Positions 62,666-64,000 of a stretch of DNA of 64,000 nt are shown here, piece by piece; the stretch's first letter is position 1; each line of letters begins with the position of its first letter. The DNA comes from an uncultured Lachnospiraceae bacterium (GTDB taxonomy: Bacteria; Bacillota; Clostridia; Lachnospirales; Lachnospiraceae). Under the pieces are notes generated by a model. That model ran no database searches. It was not told the DNA's origin and was given only the letters and a program-made list of their open reading frames with translations. The stretch lies in NCBI GenBank assembly GCA_910588535.1, contig CAJUOO010000007.1, positions 1-64,000 of the forward strand, read 5' to 3'. A program made the translations under genes and the position numbers.

Positions 62666-62998
62666 ATGGCAATCAGACCGGTAGAAGTGCAGGGAGTCGT
62701 GCAGCGTTCACAAGATATAGGGCAGATGAAGCAGAATCAGGATCAGAAGCCTCTGATTGATCAGAGCAATATACAGGTTCAGATGCACAGGGAGACGGAG
62801 AAGGGTGCCAGACAGGTGCGCAAATACGATAATACTGAAAAAAAAGAGAACCGGTATGATGCGAAGGAAAAGGGCAATGGCACTTATTTCAAGCAGCAGG
62901 GAAAGAACCGTGCAAAGCAGGAAGAAGAGGAAGAAGAGGATGAGGGTTCTGTGATGCTTAAAGCGGTGCACAGTGGAAGCTTTGATGTAAAGATCTAG
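62666..62998 (+). CDS. Hypothetical charged protein of the flagellar operon
   Basis: A 110-residue very hydrophilic protein, rich in Gln and Lys, with a Glu run near the end (about 92-98). It has no transmembrane segment or known motif. GAGGTGAAGG precedes the ATG. Spacing and direction place it in the operon. Function unknown. Confidence 0.65.
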   Translation: MAIRPVEVQGVVQRSQDIGQMKQNQDQKPLIDQSNIQVQMHRETEKGARQVRKYDNTEKKENRYDAKEKGNGTYFKQQGKNRAKQEEEEEEDEGSVMLKAVHSGSFDVKI

Positions 62999-63009
62999 GA
63001 GAACTGTTT

Positions 63010-63651
63010 ATGACAGCGATAGAGGTAGTTTTGATATTAATAGGGATAGCAGCTATTGCGGTGAGCTATTTTATATCAGAGAAGGCTTCTGAGGAGAGGC
63101 TTAGGGAAGCAGCAAGGCAACTGGTGCTTGGAGAAGATTCAAAGACAGCACTTGAGAACCAGACAAGGGAGACGGTGAGGAATATCTTGGAGGACATGAC
63201 GGAGGATATTGCGGGAAGGGCAGAGCGTGAGCTTGAAAAGCTTTCTAATGAAAAAATAATGTCTGTACATGATTATTCTGATACTGTGCTGGAGGAAATT
63301 AACAAGAGCCATAATGAGGTTATGTTCCTTTACAGTATGCTAGATGGTAAGGATAAGGAGCTCAAGGATACAGTGCGCGAGGTGCAGAATATGGTGAAGA
63401 CTGTAAAGCGCCTAAAGGAGGAAACGGAAGTATCAGAGGAGACATTAACAGACAAAGCACGTTTCGTTTCAGAGGAGATACAGCCAGAGGAGCTTCAGAT
63501 GTTGCTTGACAGTGAATCAGAGGATGTCACCAATAATAATGAGAGAATCCTAAAGCTATACCGGGAGGGCAGAACCGTTCTTGAGATTGCCAAAGAGCTG
63601 GGGCTGGGGACCGGTGAGGTAAAGCTGGTGATCGATCTATTCAGGGAGTAA
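63010..63651 (+). CDS. SwrB/DUF6115-like membrane-anchored protein
   Basis: A 213-residue protein with an N-terminal transmembrane helix (about 3-20), a long coiled coil (about 25-150), and a C-terminal helix-turn-helix-like segment NERILKLYREGRTVLEIAKELGLGTGEVKLVIDLFRE (about 176-212). SwrB of B. subtilis, which promotes basal body maturation, has the same layout and also lies just after sigD. I infer an analogous role. Confidence 0.6.
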   Translation: MTAIEVVLILIGIAAIAVSYFISEKASEERLREAARQLVLGEDSKTALENQTRETVRNILEDMTEDIAGRAERELEKLSNEKIMSVHDYSDTVLEEINKSHNEVMFLYSMLDGKDKELKDTVREVQNMVKTVKRLKEETEVSEETLTDKARFVSEEIQPEELQMLLDSESEDVTNNNERILKLYREGRTVLEIAKELGLGTGEVKLVIDLFRE

Positions 63652-63655
63652 TAGG

Positions 63656-64000
63656 ATGAAGCTGAAATATTATTTGAAGGGCTTTGGAGTGGGTGTTTTA
63701 TTTGCCACTGTAATATTGTCAATCTCGTTGATGTTAAATCGACAGCAGACAGGACTCACGGATGAGCAGATTATGGCGCGAGCCAGAGAGCTTGGTATGG
63801 AAATGGTAAGCGCAGAAAAAGAAACGGACACAGAGGAACCAACCACGAAAACTCCAGAGAGTTCCACAATGCCGGCAGAGTCTACGAGTCCTGACATAAC
63901 TGAGAAGGAGACAGCAAGTCAGGGAGAAACAGTCACGGGCATGGAAGGGATGGAGCCTGTGGAAACTTTGGGTGAAGTGCCGTCTGTCACTGAAAGCGAA
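63656..64000 (+). CDS. Membrane-anchored protein, truncated by window end
   Basis: The first 115 residues of a gene that continues past the window. It has a short basic start, one transmembrane helix (about 9-28), then LTDEQIMARARELGM and a Thr/Glu/Ser/Pro-rich extracytoplasmic linker. The layout is seen in YceG/MltG-like or other wall-active proteins of Lachnospiraceae at this place, but the domain that would decide is outside the window. Confidence 0.65.
   Translation, partial: MKLKYYLKGFGVGVLFATVILSISLMLNRQQTGLTDEQIMARARELGMEMVSAEKETDTEEPTTKTPESSTMPAESTSPDITEKETASQGETVTGMEGMEPVETLGEVPSVTESE

Overview
The window looks like chromosome of a motile, spore-forming anaerobe of the Lachnospiraceae (Clostridia; Roseburia/Eubacterium-like). 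The evidence is the gene order comM-dprA-topA-codY followed by one long flagellar/chemotaxis operon, a CheC/CheD/FliY-type chemotaxis set, a SigK-type sporulation sigma factor, and frequent GTG/TTG starts. No rRNA, tRNA or CRISPR was seen.

Region 1 (1 to about 11380) is the right-hand part of a mobilizable integrative element. It carries the end of a replication protein, a DnaC-like helicase loader, a DUF3847 protein, an oriT with a MOBQ-type nick sequence, a MobA/MobL relaxase, an AraC regulator with a complete Fe-siderophore ABC importer as cargo, TnpV, and a large serine recombinase. The recombinase gene runs directly into the 3' part of sigK (11376-11753), so the element splits sigK in the manner of a skin element. 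The 5' part of sigK must lie left of the window.

Region 2 (11754-22792) is a sugar locus: an AraC regulator, a three-gene ABC importer (binding protein and two permeases, no ATPase), a GH36 alpha-galactosidase, and a 1188-residue protein that fuses an oligo-1,6-glucosidase to an amylosucrase-like enzyme. Together these would import and dismantle raffinose-family and isomalto-oligosaccharides. Three copies of an unnamed palindromic element lie here (15945-16065, 22228-22368, 22553-22689). The inner core is conserved, the outer stem differs in sequence in each copy yet stays base-paired, and each copy lies just 3' of a gene and in its direction.

Region 3 (22793-29216) is housekeeping: ywlG-like, comM-like, dprA, topA and codY.

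Region 4 (29418-64000) is the fla/che operon: flgB-flgC-fliE-fliF-fliG-fliH-fliI-fliJ-motE-like-fliK-flgD-TIGR02530-flgE1-flgE2-flbD-motA-motB-fliL-fliM-fliY-cheY-fliO-fliP-fliQ-fliR-flhB-flhA-flhF-flhG-cheB-cheA-cheW-cheC-cheD-orf-fliA-fapA-like-orf-swrB-like-orf. It encodes the basal body, export gate, hook, stator, switch, chemotaxis core and sigma-28. The hook gene is duplicated, and both copies have the same structured leader.

Best candidates for something undescribed: the palindromic 3' element family, the sigK-splitting mobilizable iron-uptake element, the GH13-GH13 fusion, and the paired flgE leaders.
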